Assembly (NCBI GenBank): GCA_902363335.1
Contig: CABIZV010000004.1
Location: 124,001 to 188,000 of the forward strand
Origin: Enterobacteriaceae bacterium
GTDB lineage: Bacteria; Pseudomonadota; Gammaproteobacteria; Enterobacterales; Enterobacteriaceae
Direction: 5' to 3'
DNA: 64,000 nucleotides
Shown here in pieces: positions 1 to 8,834 of this stretch; positions within the stretch are counted from its first letter, which is position 1, and each line of letters opens with the position of its first letter. The notes below the pieces were generated by a model that worked only from the letters and a program-made list of their open reading frames with translations, was not told where the DNA came from and did not search any database. The translations under genes and the position numbers were made by a program.

Positions 1-12
1 AGGGTTTATCTG

Positions 13-555
13 ATGATCGGAGAAACCGAAACCGCATTGCTGGCGCGTGTCCGTGAGCTTTTTGGGGCAACGCTCAAACAGGTCGATACCCATCCCGGCA
101 CCTGGTCAGATATCGATATCCGCCGAATCCTTGCCCGTCCGCCAGCCGTTTATCTGGCCTGGCTGGGTTTTGGGGAGGGAAGAACGCGCCGGGAAGTAGA
201 AAGCCGCTGGGTATTCTACGTGGTGGCCGACATGCTCAATGGCCGTGAAGCAAACCGCCTCGGCATCTATCAAATTGTGGAGCGCCTTGTCGCCGGTATT
301 AGCGGCCAGCGATTCGGGGATACCACAGGGATACAGGTCACCAAAGGTCAGAATCTCTATACCGACGCGCAGGGCAACGCCGGTGTCGCGCTGTATGGCA
401 TTTATTTTAATGGCATTACGCCACTTCCAAACCTGACCGATGAAAGCAGCCTTGATGACTACGAACGGCATTGGCAGACATGGAAATACCCGGACGGTAC
501 GCCTGAGTTTGCTGCTCACATCGAAGTGAATGCTAAGGCAGAAGAAAGAAAGTAA
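13..555 (+). CDS. Mu gp37-like tail/connector protein (DUF1834 family)
   Basis: A 180-residue protein at the position of Mu gp37, a late protein placed between the head genes and the tail sheath. It is known only as a structural or assembly factor of contractile-tailed Mu-like phages. The start overlaps the stop of the preceding gene (TGATG at 11-15), which indicates translational coupling with a gp36-like gene outside the window. No membrane segment or enzymatic motif is visible. The assignment rests on length and gene order as much as on sequence. Confidence 0.8.
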   Translation: MIGETETALLARVRELFGATLKQVDTHPGTWSDIDIRRILARPPAVYLAWLGFGEGRTRREVESRWVFYVVADMLNGREANRLGIYQIVERLVAGISGQRFGDTTGIQVTKGQNLYTDAQGNAGVALYGIYFNGITPLPNLTDESSLDDYERHWQTWKYPDGTPEFAAHIEVNAKAEERK

Positions 556-556
556 A

Positions 557-580
557 GCCACACAACGGAGATTGTGTGGC
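557..580. terminator. Hairpin between convergent gp37 and the antisense cargo gene
   Basis: A perfect 9-bp stem (gccacacaa / ttgtgtggc) with a 6-nt loop lies 2 bp after the gp37 stop. Reading leftwards, the stem is followed by a T-rich stretch, so it best serves as a terminator for the minus-strand gene at 588-923. To the right a T-run appears only about 12 nt after the stem. Confidence 0.6.
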
Positions 581-587
581 AGGAAAA

Positions 588-923
588 TTAATTTTTTGGT
601 TTTTCCTTAATATAAATTCGATCCCCATCAATTACTTGTTGGGCCATGCCGTGAACGGAAGCGCTGAAATTCGTTCCGTCAGGCATGAATGATAATTCGA
701 TTGTTCCGCCTGAGTGGAACAAAACCGAGTGACAGATTTTACCGTCTTTATGTTCGATGTTGTATGAACGGATATCGGTAATATTTTCTATTCCGAAAGA
801 GAGGATTGTATCCATGGTTGAGGAAATTTTTTTTGCACGAACTGATGCTTCGCCGTCTTTGCCTAGTGTCACTTTTAGTGGCCCGTCAGTTGATTTCATG
901 GCTACGGGTTTTGGTTCTGTCAT
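588..923 (-). CDS. Antisense cargo (moron) protein of unknown function
   Basis: A 111-residue soluble protein encoded against the late operon, between gp37 and gp38, where standard Mu has no gene. No signal peptide or membrane segment is visible. It begins MTEPKPVAMK and carries mixed charged and hydrophobic beta-rich stretches. The start is supported by an AGGAG ribosome site 8-9 nt upstream. A sigma70-type promoter (958-985) and a hairpin (557-580) frame it, so it can be expressed in the lysogen independently of late transcription. The stretch looks AT-richer than its neighbours. I do not recognise the family; superinfection or host-fitness roles are common for such genes but are only a guess here. 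Confidence 0.75.
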   Translation of the reverse strand: MTEPKPVAMKSTDGPLKVTLGKDGEASVRAKKISSTMDTILSFGIENITDIRSYNIEHKDGKICHSVLFHSGGTIELSFMPDGTNFSASVHGMAQQVIDGDRIYIKEKPKN

Positions 924-957
924 TGTTAATGCTCCTTTTATTGAAATAACCTCATCT

Positions 958-985
958 TTTATACAGATAAATTCAGGCGTGGCAA
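958..985 (-). promoter_or_regulatory. Sigma70 promoter of the antisense cargo gene
   Basis: On the minus strand TTGCCA (980-985) and TATAAA (958-963) are separated by 16 bp, close to the sigma70 consensus. The -10 element lies about 35 bp upstream of the ATG at 923. Confidence 0.65.
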
Positions 986-1050
986 CTACTGAATAAACAT
1001 AGTGTTACCGCGATTTGTGAATCAATAATTAAATGTTAACAGGGTGTTCA

Positions 1051-1224
1051 ATGAATGATTTATTTCTCAAACCCGCGCCGGGTAAATCCGTGCGCGATCC
1101 GCGCAGCATGAAACTGCTCGCGGCTATGGGGGAACGCAAACTCCGAAATTCCTACTGGCTCCGCCGCCTCGCAGCTGGCGATGTTATTGAAGTCGTCCAA
1201 AAGACAAAAGGTAAAGCGAAATGA
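1051..1224 (+). CDS. Mu gp38-like protein (DUF2635 family)
   Basis: A 57-residue protein starting MNDLFLKPAPGK, with the PAPGKSVRDP and RNSYWLRRL segments I associate with Mu gp38. An in-frame ATG at 1033 would add six residues; I prefer 1051 because it gives the family's N-terminus and has an AGGG-type ribosome site upstream. It overlaps the sheath gene by four bases (ATGA), so the two are translationally coupled. The precise role is not known. Confidence 0.8.
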   Translation: MNDLFLKPAPGKSVRDPRSMKLLAAMGERKLRNSYWLRRLAAGDVIEVVQKTKGKAK

Positions 1225-2738
1225 GCGATATCTCTTTCAATGAAATTCCCGCAGGCGGTGAGGTTCGCGTTCCGCTGACGTATATCGAATTCGATAACAG
1301 CAATGCGGTAAGCGGTACGCCCGCTCCACGCCAGCGCGTGCTGATGTTTGGTCAGTGCAGCATGAAGGACGGTAAAACGGTGGGAATTGCTGCGGTAAAC
1401 AAGCCGGTGCGTATCTATTCGCCGTCTCAGGCATCGGCCGCTTTTGGTCAGGGTTCCATGTTGCACCTGATGGCAAAAAGTTTTCTCTCCATTAACCGCG
1501 TTGCAGAACTGTGGTGTCTGCCGCAGGGTGCTGGCACCGGCTCGGCTGAAGCGGCGACGATCACGTTATCAGGAACGGCAACGGAAAACGGCACGCTGGT
1601 AACCTATGTTGCAGGCGTTCGTCTGCCTCTATCAGTTCTGAAGGATGATACCGGCGCGGTGATGGCTGATTCACTGGCCGCACAGATCAATGCTAATTCT
1701 GACCTGCCGGTGACCGCCGAAGTGGTGGCTGATGGCGGCGGTGAAGACGGTGACGATTCCCGTGCATACATCAAACTGACCGCGAAATTTCTCGGCCGCT
1801 CTTCCCTTACGGATGTGCGCTGGAACTATTACGGTCAGGAAACCACACCAGGTGGCGTTATGGCATCGGTGGCCTATCCGACAGGTAATAACGCTAACCC
1901 GTCACTGGATGCCAGCATTGCGGCGATGGGTGAACAGCAATACAAGTTTATCGTTATGCCGTATCTCGATGAACCGAGTCTGAATGCATTACGCACCGAA
2001 CTTCAGGATCGCTGGGGGCCAATTAATCAGGCTGATGGCTTCGCGGTGACGTCATATCACGGTGGGCTGGGCGATTTAACGGAGTTTGGGATCAGCCGTA
2101 ATGACCAGCTTATTTGTTGTTTCGGCTCCCCGGCCACGCCACAGCCGCAATATCTGTGGTGTACCAGTTTTTGCGCCGTAGCGGCTGCGTCACTCAGCAT
2201 TGACCCGGCTCGCCCGTTACAGACGCTGACCGTTCCGGGCCTGATGCCGCCGCCGCTTGAAAATCGTTTCACCTGGCCTGAACGTAACTCGCTGCTGTTT
2301 GATGGCATTTCCACTTATACCGTGGACGACGGCGATCAGGTGACGATTGAGCGCATGATCACCATGTATCGCACCAATAAGTACGGTGACAGTGATCCGT
2401 CCTATCTGGATGCAAACACCATCGCGACGCTCAGTTATCTGCGTTACTCGCTGCGGCTGCGTATTCAGCAGAAATACCCGCGTCACAAGCTGGCTGACGA
2501 CGGCACGATTGTTGCGCCCGGTCAGCCAATTGTGACACCAAAAATTATCACGGCCGAGCTGCTGGCACTGTTTACCGAATGGGAAACGGCCGGTCTGGTT
2601 GAAGATTTCGACACCTACAAAGACGAGCTTTATGTCACGCGCAACACCAGTGACAAAAACCGCCTCGATGTGCTGTGTGGCCCGAACCTTATTAACCAGT
2701 TCCGCATCTTTGCGGCTCAAATCCGTTTCATCCTTTAA
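1221..2738 (+). CDS. Contractile tail sheath protein (Mu gpL-like)
   Basis: A 505-residue protein close to the size of Mu gpL (about 495), the sheath subunit that polymerises around the tail tube and contracts on infection. It is followed at once by the tube protein, as in Mu. The C-terminal part (ITMYRTNKYGDSDPSYLD and the RNTSDKNRLDV region) is typical of the conserved sheath domain. The start overlaps the gp38 stop as ATGA. Nothing suggests truncation. Confidence 0.92.
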   Translation: MSDISFNEIPAGGEVRVPLTYIEFDNSNAVSGTPAPRQRVLMFGQCSMKDGKTVGIAAVNKPVRIYSPSQASAAFGQGSMLHLMAKSFLSINRVAELWCLPQGAGTGSAEAATITLSGTATENGTLVTYVAGVRLPLSVLKDDTGAVMADSLAAQINANSDLPVTAEVVADGGGEDGDDSRAYIKLTAKFLGRSSLTDVRWNYYGQETTPGGVMASVAYPTGNNANPSLDASIAAMGEQQYKFIVMPYLDEPSLNALRTELQDRWGPINQADGFAVTSYHGGLGDLTEFGISRNDQLICCFGSPATPQPQYLWCTSFCAVAAASLSIDPARPLQTLTVPGLMPPPLENRFTWPERNSLLFDGISTYTVDDGDQVTIERMITMYRTNKYGDSDPSYLDANTIATLSYLRYSLRLRIQQKYPRHKLADDGTIVAPGQPIVTPKIITAELLALFTEWETAGLVEDFDTYKDELYVTRNTSDKNRLDVLCGPNLINQFRIFAAQIRFIL

Positions 2739-2747
2739 GGAGGATAT

Positions 2748-3104
2748 ATGGCAGGAAATCAGCGTCAGGGTGTGGCGTTTATTCGCGTCAATGGCCGTGA
2801 ACTTGAATCGATGGAAGGGGCGTCTTTTACGCCCTCTGGCACAACGCGTGAGGATGTGATCGGCTCCCGCGTTTATGGCTGGAAAGGTAAGCCTCGCGCG
2901 GCAAAGGTGGAGTGCAAAATTCCGGGCGGTGGTGATATTGGACTGGACGAGATCATCGCGTGGGAAAACGTCACCGTCGAATTTGAAGCCGATACCGGCG
3001 AAACGTGGCTGATGGCAAATGCCTGGCAGTCTGACGAACCCAAAAACGACGGGGGCGAAATTTCGATTTCGCTGACCGCCAAAACCAGCAAACGCACCGC
3101 ATAA
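2748..3104 (+). CDS. Tail tube protein (Mu gpM-like)
   Basis: A 118-residue protein of the length of Mu gpM, the subunit of the inner tail tube. It lies 9 bp after the sheath stop behind a very strong ribosome site (AAGGAGG), as expected for a protein made in high copy. The pattern of short beta strands (VAFIRVNGRELESMEGASF) fits the tube fold shared by Mu-like and P2-like phages. Confidence 0.9.
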   Translation: MAGNQRQGVAFIRVNGRELESMEGASFTPSGTTREDVIGSRVYGWKGKPRAAKVECKIPGGGDIGLDEIIAWENVTVEFEADTGETWLMANAWQSDEPKNDGGEISISLTAKTSKRTA

Positions 3105-3113
3105 GGAAACATC

Positions 3114-3551
3114 ATGGATAACAATACTGAACTCACCCCGGAAGCCCAGGAACTGGAAAACAGCATTATTGGTGACCTGCAAAACGGCACCTTCAGCCTG
3201 ATTGATGGCCTGCCGTACGGCACCGGCGCTGATAAGGAAATGCAGCATCAAGTCAGCTTTCGTGAACTGACGGCGGGCGACATGATTGATGCGCAGGTAG
3301 CGTCTGAAAAAGTGGTAATGACCAAAGAAGGCCCGGTGCTGGTTAGTTCCCCGGCAATGATGGGTATTGAAATTCTGCGTCGCCAGATTGCGAAAGTGGG
3401 CTGCATCAATGGCCCGCTGTCGCTTAACCAGTTAAAGGCGCTTTCCCAGCAGGATTTCCACCGTCTCACTATTGCTACTGATGTACGCGATATTGCGCTG
3501 GCCGCGTCGATGAGTAATGACCGGGGGCGAGTGGTTGCGGTGTCGGAATGA
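3114..3551 (+). CDS. Tail assembly chaperone, short form (Mu gp41-like)
   Basis: A 145-residue protein between the tube and tape-measure genes, the standard place of the tail assembly chaperone pair. It is expected to coat the tape-measure protein while the tail polymerises and is absent from the finished virion. The 3' end contains a GGGGGCGA slippery sequence at which a fraction of ribosomes should shift by -2 to make the longer form (see 3523-3681). The start follows the tube gene by 9 bp with an AAGGAAA ribosome site. Confidence 0.88.
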   Translation: MDNNTELTPEAQELENSIIGDLQNGTFSLIDGLPYGTGADKEMQHQVSFRELTAGDMIDAQVASEKVVMTKEGPVLVSSPAMMGIEILRRQIAKVGCINGPLSLNQLKALSQQDFHRLTIATDVRDIALAASMSNDRGRVVAVSE

Positions 3552-3681
3552 CCTTGAAAAAGCGGCAATAGCAATCGGCGTCATTCTCAAAGGAGGCCCG
3601 GAATGGGCCTTATCTCTCCCGCTATCCCGCTTTTACCGGCACTGCAAACAAGCTGAAACCATCGTTAAAAACAGGAATTAA
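3523..3681 (+). other. -2 programmed frameshift site and extension (gp41-42 fusion)
   Basis: GGGGGCGA lies at 3523-3530, near the end of the gp41-like frame. The frame reached by a -2 (equivalently +1) shift is open from there to the stop at 3679-3681 and encodes about 50 residues beginning GGEWLRCRNDLEKAAIAIG. It has no good start of its own. The -1 frame closes at once (TAG at 3569). Mu is the published case of a -2 shift in its tail chaperone genes (Xu, Hendrix and Duda), and I recall the same slippery octamer there. The extension would normally recruit the tape-measure protein encoded 3 bp further on. Confidence 0.8.
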
Positions 3682-3683
3682 TT

Positions 3684-5675
3684 ATGGCCGGGCAAAAGTT
3701 ACGCGCCTCCATCATCATTGATCTGATGGGCAACATTGCCCAGCGTTCCCGCCAGTTCTCCGGCAACCTCTCCACAATGGCCCACTCCGGCCAGTCTGCC
3801 ATGCGCGGCCTGCGCAGCAGTGTTATCGGTGTATCTAATTCTATCGATCGCCTTGGCGCTTCAGCCACAGGCACCTTCCGTACACTGACAGCCGGGGCGC
3901 TGGGCGTCGCGGGGATGGGTTATACCGCGAATCGGCTGTTTATCAGCATCGCCTCCACACGTGAAAACCAGCGTATCGCGTTGAACTCCCTGTATAAAGG
4001 CGATAAAGAGCACGCAGATAAAATGATGCAGTGGGCTATCCAGAATGCTAAAGACAGCACCTGGGGCCTGACTGGCGTCATGCAGGAATTTACCTCGTCT
4101 AAAGCGTTCGGGATGAGCGATGACCAGACGAAAAACTTTATCACCATGCTGGAAGATCAGGGGGCATTGAAAGGCTGGGATTTAAGCGCGGCGCAGGGTG
4201 CTTCGCTTCAATTAAAGCAAATGTTTTCGCGTCAGCAAATCACGGCAGCCGATGCAAATCTGCTAACTGGTTACGGTATTAATGTCTATCAGATCCTAGC
4301 CGACCGCTGGGGCAAGGATGTCCAGAAAGTCCGTAAAGAAGGTGAGAAAGGAAAGCTGGGGATGAGATCAATTATTGACTTATTCCGGGCGCTTTCTGAT
4401 GAAGCCAAAGGCGCACAAAAAAATGCGATGAACTCATGGACGGGCCTGACCGCACAGATGGGCGACGTGTGGGAAGGATTCGCAGATAAGCTGATGAACA
4501 AAGGGCCGTTTGAGCGCCTTAAAGGTCAGTTACGTGATGTTCTCGGCTGGTATGACCGGGTAAGCAAACCAGACGTCAGTGGTATCAGCCAGCTTGATCG
4601 CATCACAGACGAACTGGCCGGGAATTTTAATACCGCATTCAATCATATCCAGACCGCAGCCCGTACAACATGGCGCTATCTTCAGGCGGGTAAAAATGCC
4701 CTGAGCTGGGTTGATGACAACATTATCAGCCTCTCTAAACTCGCAAAAATCCTCGGTGGGATCTGGCTGGCGAATAAAGCGCTGCGCCTCGGGATGAACT
4801 TTGTTCGTCCGACATGGAATGTGGCCACATCACCTTATCGTGGGTATCAGTGGTGGAAAAACCGTAAACAGTCTGGTGGGGGCGCTCTTCCGTCACCGGA
4901 TATTCTTCAGAATCCTTCTCTAATCCAGCAGGTTTTTGTCACTAACTGGCCTGTCGGTGGTCTGGGTGGCGGGAACGGTGGCTATATCGCTGAGGGCAAA
5001 CGCAAAGGTGGCCCAGGCCGTGGCAACAGCCGTCCTGTCCGTGTTGTTCCTCCCGCCGCCGCGCCGGTTGCCGCCAGAACGGGTATTTTCTCCCGCGTAT
5101 TCGGCGGCATGGGGCGAATGTTTGGTGGCGCAGGTCGGCTCCTTACAAACGCGGGTAAATCCGCAGGCAGTATGCTGGGCTCGGCGGGCCGATGGGTGGC
5201 CGACAGTGCTGTCGGACGCATCGCCGCAAAAGGCGCTGGCGCACTTGGCTGGATGGGTCGCGGTGCGGGAACAATCTTCTCCCGTCTCGGCGGGCCGTTA
5301 TTGTCTGCGGCAACCATTGCGCCGGTGCTGCTTGATGATGAGGTGAGCACACACGATAAAGCCAGTGCAGTTGGCGGTACTGCCGGAGCATGGGCCGGTG
5401 GCACTCTGGGTTCGCTTGTTGGGCCTCTGGGAACGGTTGCGGGGGCCACGCTTGGCGGTGTCGTTGGTGATTATCTTGGCGGCTTCGTGGCTGACCTGTA
5501 CAGCAAATGGAATGAACCTAAAGACCCTGTTCCTCTCCCGGAGCAAAAAATTGATGCGCAAGCCTCGCTGCGCGTTGAACTGGCAGACGGTTTACGTATC
5601 ACGCGTTCGGACGTCACAGAGAACGGGCTGGGTATGGATGTTTATACCGGCAGCAACTACATTCCGGGGTTTTAA
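3684..5675 (+). CDS. Tail tape-measure protein (Mu gp42-like)
   Basis: A 663-residue protein whose length sets the tail length. The N-terminal third is helical (NIAQRSRQFSGNLSTMAHSG). A central region has hydrophobic helices. The C-terminal third is rich in glycine and alanine with membrane-like segments (about residues 500-600), a common arrangement for tape measures that help DNA cross the inner membrane. It follows the chaperone fusion by 2 bp and precedes the gpN gene by 3 bp. Confidence 0.9.
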   Translation: MAGQKLRASIIIDLMGNIAQRSRQFSGNLSTMAHSGQSAMRGLRSSVIGVSNSIDRLGASATGTFRTLTAGALGVAGMGYTANRLFISIASTRENQRIALNSLYKGDKEHADKMMQWAIQNAKDSTWGLTGVMQEFTSSKAFGMSDDQTKNFITMLEDQGALKGWDLSAAQGASLQLKQMFSRQQITAADANLLTGYGINVYQILADRWGKDVQKVRKEGEKGKLGMRSIIDLFRALSDEAKGAQKNAMNSWTGLTAQMGDVWEGFADKLMNKGPFERLKGQLRDVLGWYDRVSKPDVSGISQLDRITDELAGNFNTAFNHIQTAARTTWRYLQAGKNALSWVDDNIISLSKLAKILGGIWLANKALRLGMNFVRPTWNVATSPYRGYQWWKNRKQSGGGALPSPDILQNPSLIQQVFVTNWPVGGLGGGNGGYIAEGKRKGGPGRGNSRPVRVVPPAAAPVAARTGIFSRVFGGMGRMFGGAGRLLTNAGKSAGSMLGSAGRWVADSAVGRIAAKGAGALGWMGRGAGTIFSRLGGPLLSAATIAPVLLDDEVSTHDKASAVGGTAGAWAGGTLGSLVGPLGTVAGATLGGVVGDYLGGFVADLYSKWNEPKDPVPLPEQKIDAQASLRVELADGLRITRSDVTENGLGMDVYTGSNYIPGF

Positions 5676-5678
5676 AGC

Positions 5679-7127
5679 ATGTTTGAAAGCACTGTAAGCA
5701 GCATTAACAGCATTCGTGACGCGCTCGGTTTAAAGGGGGCTGATTCTGGTGTCGGGTCGTTTCGTAACGTGCCGTTCTATATCCTGAGTGAACAGAAGCA
5801 AAGCGGTGGCCGTCGCATCGTTAAGCGGGAATATCCGCTACGTGATACCGGTGGCACAAATGACCTGGGGCGCAAACTTCGTGAACGTACATTCTCGGCG
5901 TGTGTTATCGGTAATAATGCTAAAACACAGGCTGACGCCCTGATTGATGCGCTGGAATCGCCCGGCGCGGGTGAGCTGGTTCATCCTGATTTTGGTACGG
6001 TCAGCGTCATGGTGGACTCCTTCGACTGCCGCCGTAATGCCAGCGAGCTGGAGTATTACGAATTCACGATAACAGTGTATCCGGCAGCAACGGACAGCGC
6101 CCCGGAAAGCCAGCAAGATACCGCCAGCGCAGTAACCGCCCAGAAAGATTCGTTATTCGGCTCGTTGGGTGACACGCTGAAGGATGCGTGGCAAACCGTA
6201 CAGGAAGGAACGGCCGGAGCAACCGCTGTGCTGGATGCTGTGACAGGGGTACTTGATGACATTTATGATGCGGTTGAAAACGTTGGCATATTGCAGGATG
6301 TTAACAGCCTTATGTCATCGCTTACCGCCGTTAAAGGCAGCGCTGAAGGGTTACTGAATGCCCCGGCCCTGCTGGGCGCAAATATTCTCGGTGCATTATC
6401 CGGCCTTTCCGATGTATGCGACGCCTCGACGGCGTTCCGGGCCTACGAGCGTCTCGGTATTCACCTCTCAACGCGCAAGGCTTCCGTCGATATCAGCCAT
6501 ATCCCGGCTGCGGCCGTCAGCAACATTGACGCGCTGTTTTATACGGCATCGACGGCTGCTCTGGTGAGTAAAGCCAGTGCCGCAAGTGGCGTACTGACTC
6601 AGGCTATTGATACCAGCACCGTGACCGCCAGCAGCCGCCCCCGTGCGCCGGAACTGACCGCCGACAGCGGGACGACAAGCAGCGTATCCTCGACGGTTAC
6701 CACCACTCAGTTAAACGCCATAACCCCAACGGATTCCACATCCGTCTTAACCTCATCGGACAGTACAGACAGCGAAACGAGTTACCCGCTTTACGAAAGT
6801 ATCACCGAAATCGAGGCGCTGGCCTCAAGCCTTGGTGAAGAACTGGACGAAGCCGCCCTCGATGCGGCTGATGCCGGGTTTATCACCGACAGTAACGGGA
6901 TAACCCGTCTTCGCCTGCTAACGGTTTATGATCTGCGCCAGCGTGGCCTGCGCCTGCCGGGCGTTACGACAACAACATTAACCCGTACTGAACCGGCGCT
7001 TGTGGCGCTCTATCGTGTTACAGGGAACAGCCAGCAATGGCAGCGATTTACACGACGAAACGGTATCAGTAACCCGCTGTTTGTTCCCGGAGGCGTTGAA
7101 CTGGAGGTGATCGATGAGCAAAGTTGA
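5679..7127 (+). CDS. Baseplate/DNA circularisation protein (Mu gpN-like)
   Basis: A 482-residue protein at the position of Mu gpN, a baseplate-associated protein; family databases call the N-terminal domain a DNA circularisation domain. The first 120 residues (SVGSFRNVPFYILSEQKQSG onwards) form that domain. The middle is alanine and serine rich and the C-terminus is LysM-like in pattern (LVALYRVTGNSQQWQRF). Its 3' end overlaps the next gene by 14 bp. Confidence 0.87.
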   Translation: MFESTVSSINSIRDALGLKGADSGVGSFRNVPFYILSEQKQSGGRRIVKREYPLRDTGGTNDLGRKLRERTFSACVIGNNAKTQADALIDALESPGAGELVHPDFGTVSVMVDSFDCRRNASELEYYEFTITVYPAATDSAPESQQDTASAVTAQKDSLFGSLGDTLKDAWQTVQEGTAGATAVLDAVTGVLDDIYDAVENVGILQDVNSLMSSLTAVKGSAEGLLNAPALLGANILGALSGLSDVCDASTAFRAYERLGIHLSTRKASVDISHIPAAAVSNIDALFYTASTAALVSKASAASGVLTQAIDTSTVTASSRPRAPELTADSGTTSSVSSTVTTTQLNAITPTDSTSVLTSSDSTDSETSYPLYESITEIEALASSLGEELDEAALDAADAGFITDSNGITRLRLLTVYDLRQRGLRLPGVTTTTLTRTEPALVALYRVTGNSQQWQRFTRRNGISNPLFVPGGVELEVIDEQS

Positions 7128-8244
7128 ATTGCGTATTGACGGTAAGGTATTCACCGGGTGGACGTCCGTCATGATCAACCGCTCTATTGAGACGATGGCG
7201 GGCTATTTCGACTTAGGTATCAATGTGCCGGTGGCTGATGATTTATCGGCGCTGGCACCGGGTAAAGCGTTCCAGCTAGCCATTGATAATCAGATTGTCA
7301 TTGCCGGATATACAGACCGCCGCCGTCGCCAGATGGACAGCAAAAGCATGAAGATTACCGTTGGCGGGCGTGATAAAACCGCCGATTTGATCGACTGTGC
7401 GGCCGTGTATAAGGGCGGTCAATGGAAGAACCGGACGCTTGCACAAATTGCGGAAGACCTGTGTAAGCCGTTTGGCGTCACGGTACGCTGGGAACTGACG
7501 GACAGCGAAACCGCGACGCAGTTCCCGTCATTTACTCTTGATCACTCTGAAACAGTATATGAGGCGCTTGGCCGTGCATCACGGGCGCGGGGCGTGCTGA
7601 TGACCAGCAACGCTGCGGGCGATCTGGTGTTTACTCAGGCTGACAGCACGCAATCGGACAGCCTTGTGCTCGGTCAGAATCTGCTGTCTGTCGATTTTGA
7701 CGAAGACTTTCGCGACAGATTCAGTGAATACGTGGTTAAAGGGCATGGTCGCGCGTCCGGCAAGGTTGGCGATACGCTGGATGCAAAAAGCATTGCCAGC
7801 CAGCGCGGCAGCATTACTGACAGCGCAATCACCCGCTATCGCCCGACGATCATCCTTGCTGACAGTAAAACGGATACGCAATCCGCGAAAGCCCGTGCTA
7901 TCCGTGAGCAGCGTCGCCGCCTGGCTAAATCGCTGACGTTCACTGCCGAGCTGGAGGGATGGACGCGGCATAACGGCCAGATATGGATGCCTAACGTGCT
8001 GGTCAGTATTGATGCTTCTAAATATGGCGTAACGACGGAACCGTTGCTTATCAGCAAAGTGGTTTTAACGCTCGATGACAGCGACGGGATCAAAACCACG
8101 CTGACGTGTTCGCCCCGCGACGGTTATCTGGTGCCGATTGAGCAGGATAAAAAGGGTAAGCGTTCCGGCTCAAACGCCAGCGCGGGCGGCGTTGATGCAA
8201 TGGTCGATGAATATTACTCAAAACACCCGGACAAGCGGCCATGA
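7114..8244 (+). CDS. Baseplate hub protein (Mu gpP / gp44-like)
   Basis: A 376-residue protein of the gpP/gpD late-control family, the central baseplate hub homologous to T4 gp27. The family pattern is visible in KITVGGRDKTADLIDC near residue 90 and in VYEALGRASRARGVLM near 155. The lysine- and glycine-rich tail (DKKGKRSGSNASAGG) is probably flexible. It overlaps both neighbours (14 bp upstream, 4 bp downstream), as is usual in this compact operon. Confidence 0.9.
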   Translation: MSKVELRIDGKVFTGWTSVMINRSIETMAGYFDLGINVPVADDLSALAPGKAFQLAIDNQIVIAGYTDRRRRQMDSKSMKITVGGRDKTADLIDCAAVYKGGQWKNRTLAQIAEDLCKPFGVTVRWELTDSETATQFPSFTLDHSETVYEALGRASRARGVLMTSNAAGDLVFTQADSTQSDSLVLGQNLLSVDFDEDFRDRFSEYVVKGHGRASGKVGDTLDAKSIASQRGSITDSAITRYRPTIILADSKTDTQSAKARAIREQRRRLAKSLTFTAELEGWTRHNGQIWMPNVLVSIDASKYGVTTEPLLISKVVLTLDDSDGIKTTLTCSPRDGYLVPIEQDKKGKRSGSNASAGGVDAMVDEYYSKHPDKRP

Positions 8245-8834
8245 TGAACGACACAACTTTCCAGCGGATGCTGGCCCCCATAACCCGACGCGTGCGCCTC
8301 ATGCTGGGCCGTGCGGTGGTGAATATCGTTAATGACACGCTGAAAGCGCAGAACATGCAAGTCAGCGTTCTGGAAGACGAAGACCCCGACGATGTAGAAC
8401 GTCTTCAGAATTACGGGCAAATCAGCGTGCCACTGTCCGGGGCTGAAGCAATTGTGGCAAGCATTGGCGCGGATCGGGATTCCATGATTGCGATTATCGT
8501 TGAAGACCGCCGGTATCGCCCTACAGGGCTGACTGCTGGCGATACCGGCGTTTATCACTACGAGGGCCACCGTGTCCGGCTGACCAAAGACGGCCGCTGC
8601 ATTATCACCTGTAAAACGCTGGAAGTGTACGCCGATGAAAGCGCCACATTTGATACGCCAAAGGGGAAGTTTACCGGTGATCTGGAAGTGGATAAAAACC
8701 TGACGGTAAACGGTGAGACGGAATCTAAAGGCAAATTTACCGCACCGGATGCCATCCTTAATGGCATCTCCACTGTCAAGCATAAACATAAAGAAAACGG
8801 CGACGGTGGCGGCATGACGGATGCGATGCAATGA
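8241..8834 (+). CDS. Baseplate spike protein (Mu gp45-like)
   Basis: A 197-residue protein matching the length of Mu gp45, the trimeric spike at the tail tip that pierces the outer membrane. An OB-fold-like N-terminal part (LQNYGQISVPLSG) is followed by a repetitive beta-helical section (EVDKNLTVNGETESKGKF). The C-terminal HKHKENGDGGG fits the metal-binding apex (HxH) of these spikes. Confidence 0.9.
   Translation: MMNDTTFQRMLAPITRRVRLMLGRAVVNIVNDTLKAQNMQVSVLEDEDPDDVERLQNYGQISVPLSGAEAIVASIGADRDSMIAIIVEDRRYRPTGLTAGDTGVYHYEGHRVRLTKDGRCIITCKTLEVYADESATFDTPKGKFTGDLEVDKNLTVNGETESKGKFTAPDAILNGISTVKHKHKENGDGGGMTDAMQ

Noticed and set aside
2217..3251. A 344-codon minus-strand frame through the phage sheath and tube genes
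   Set aside because: It covers parts of three recognisable Mu-like genes on the plus strand and lacks a ribosome site.
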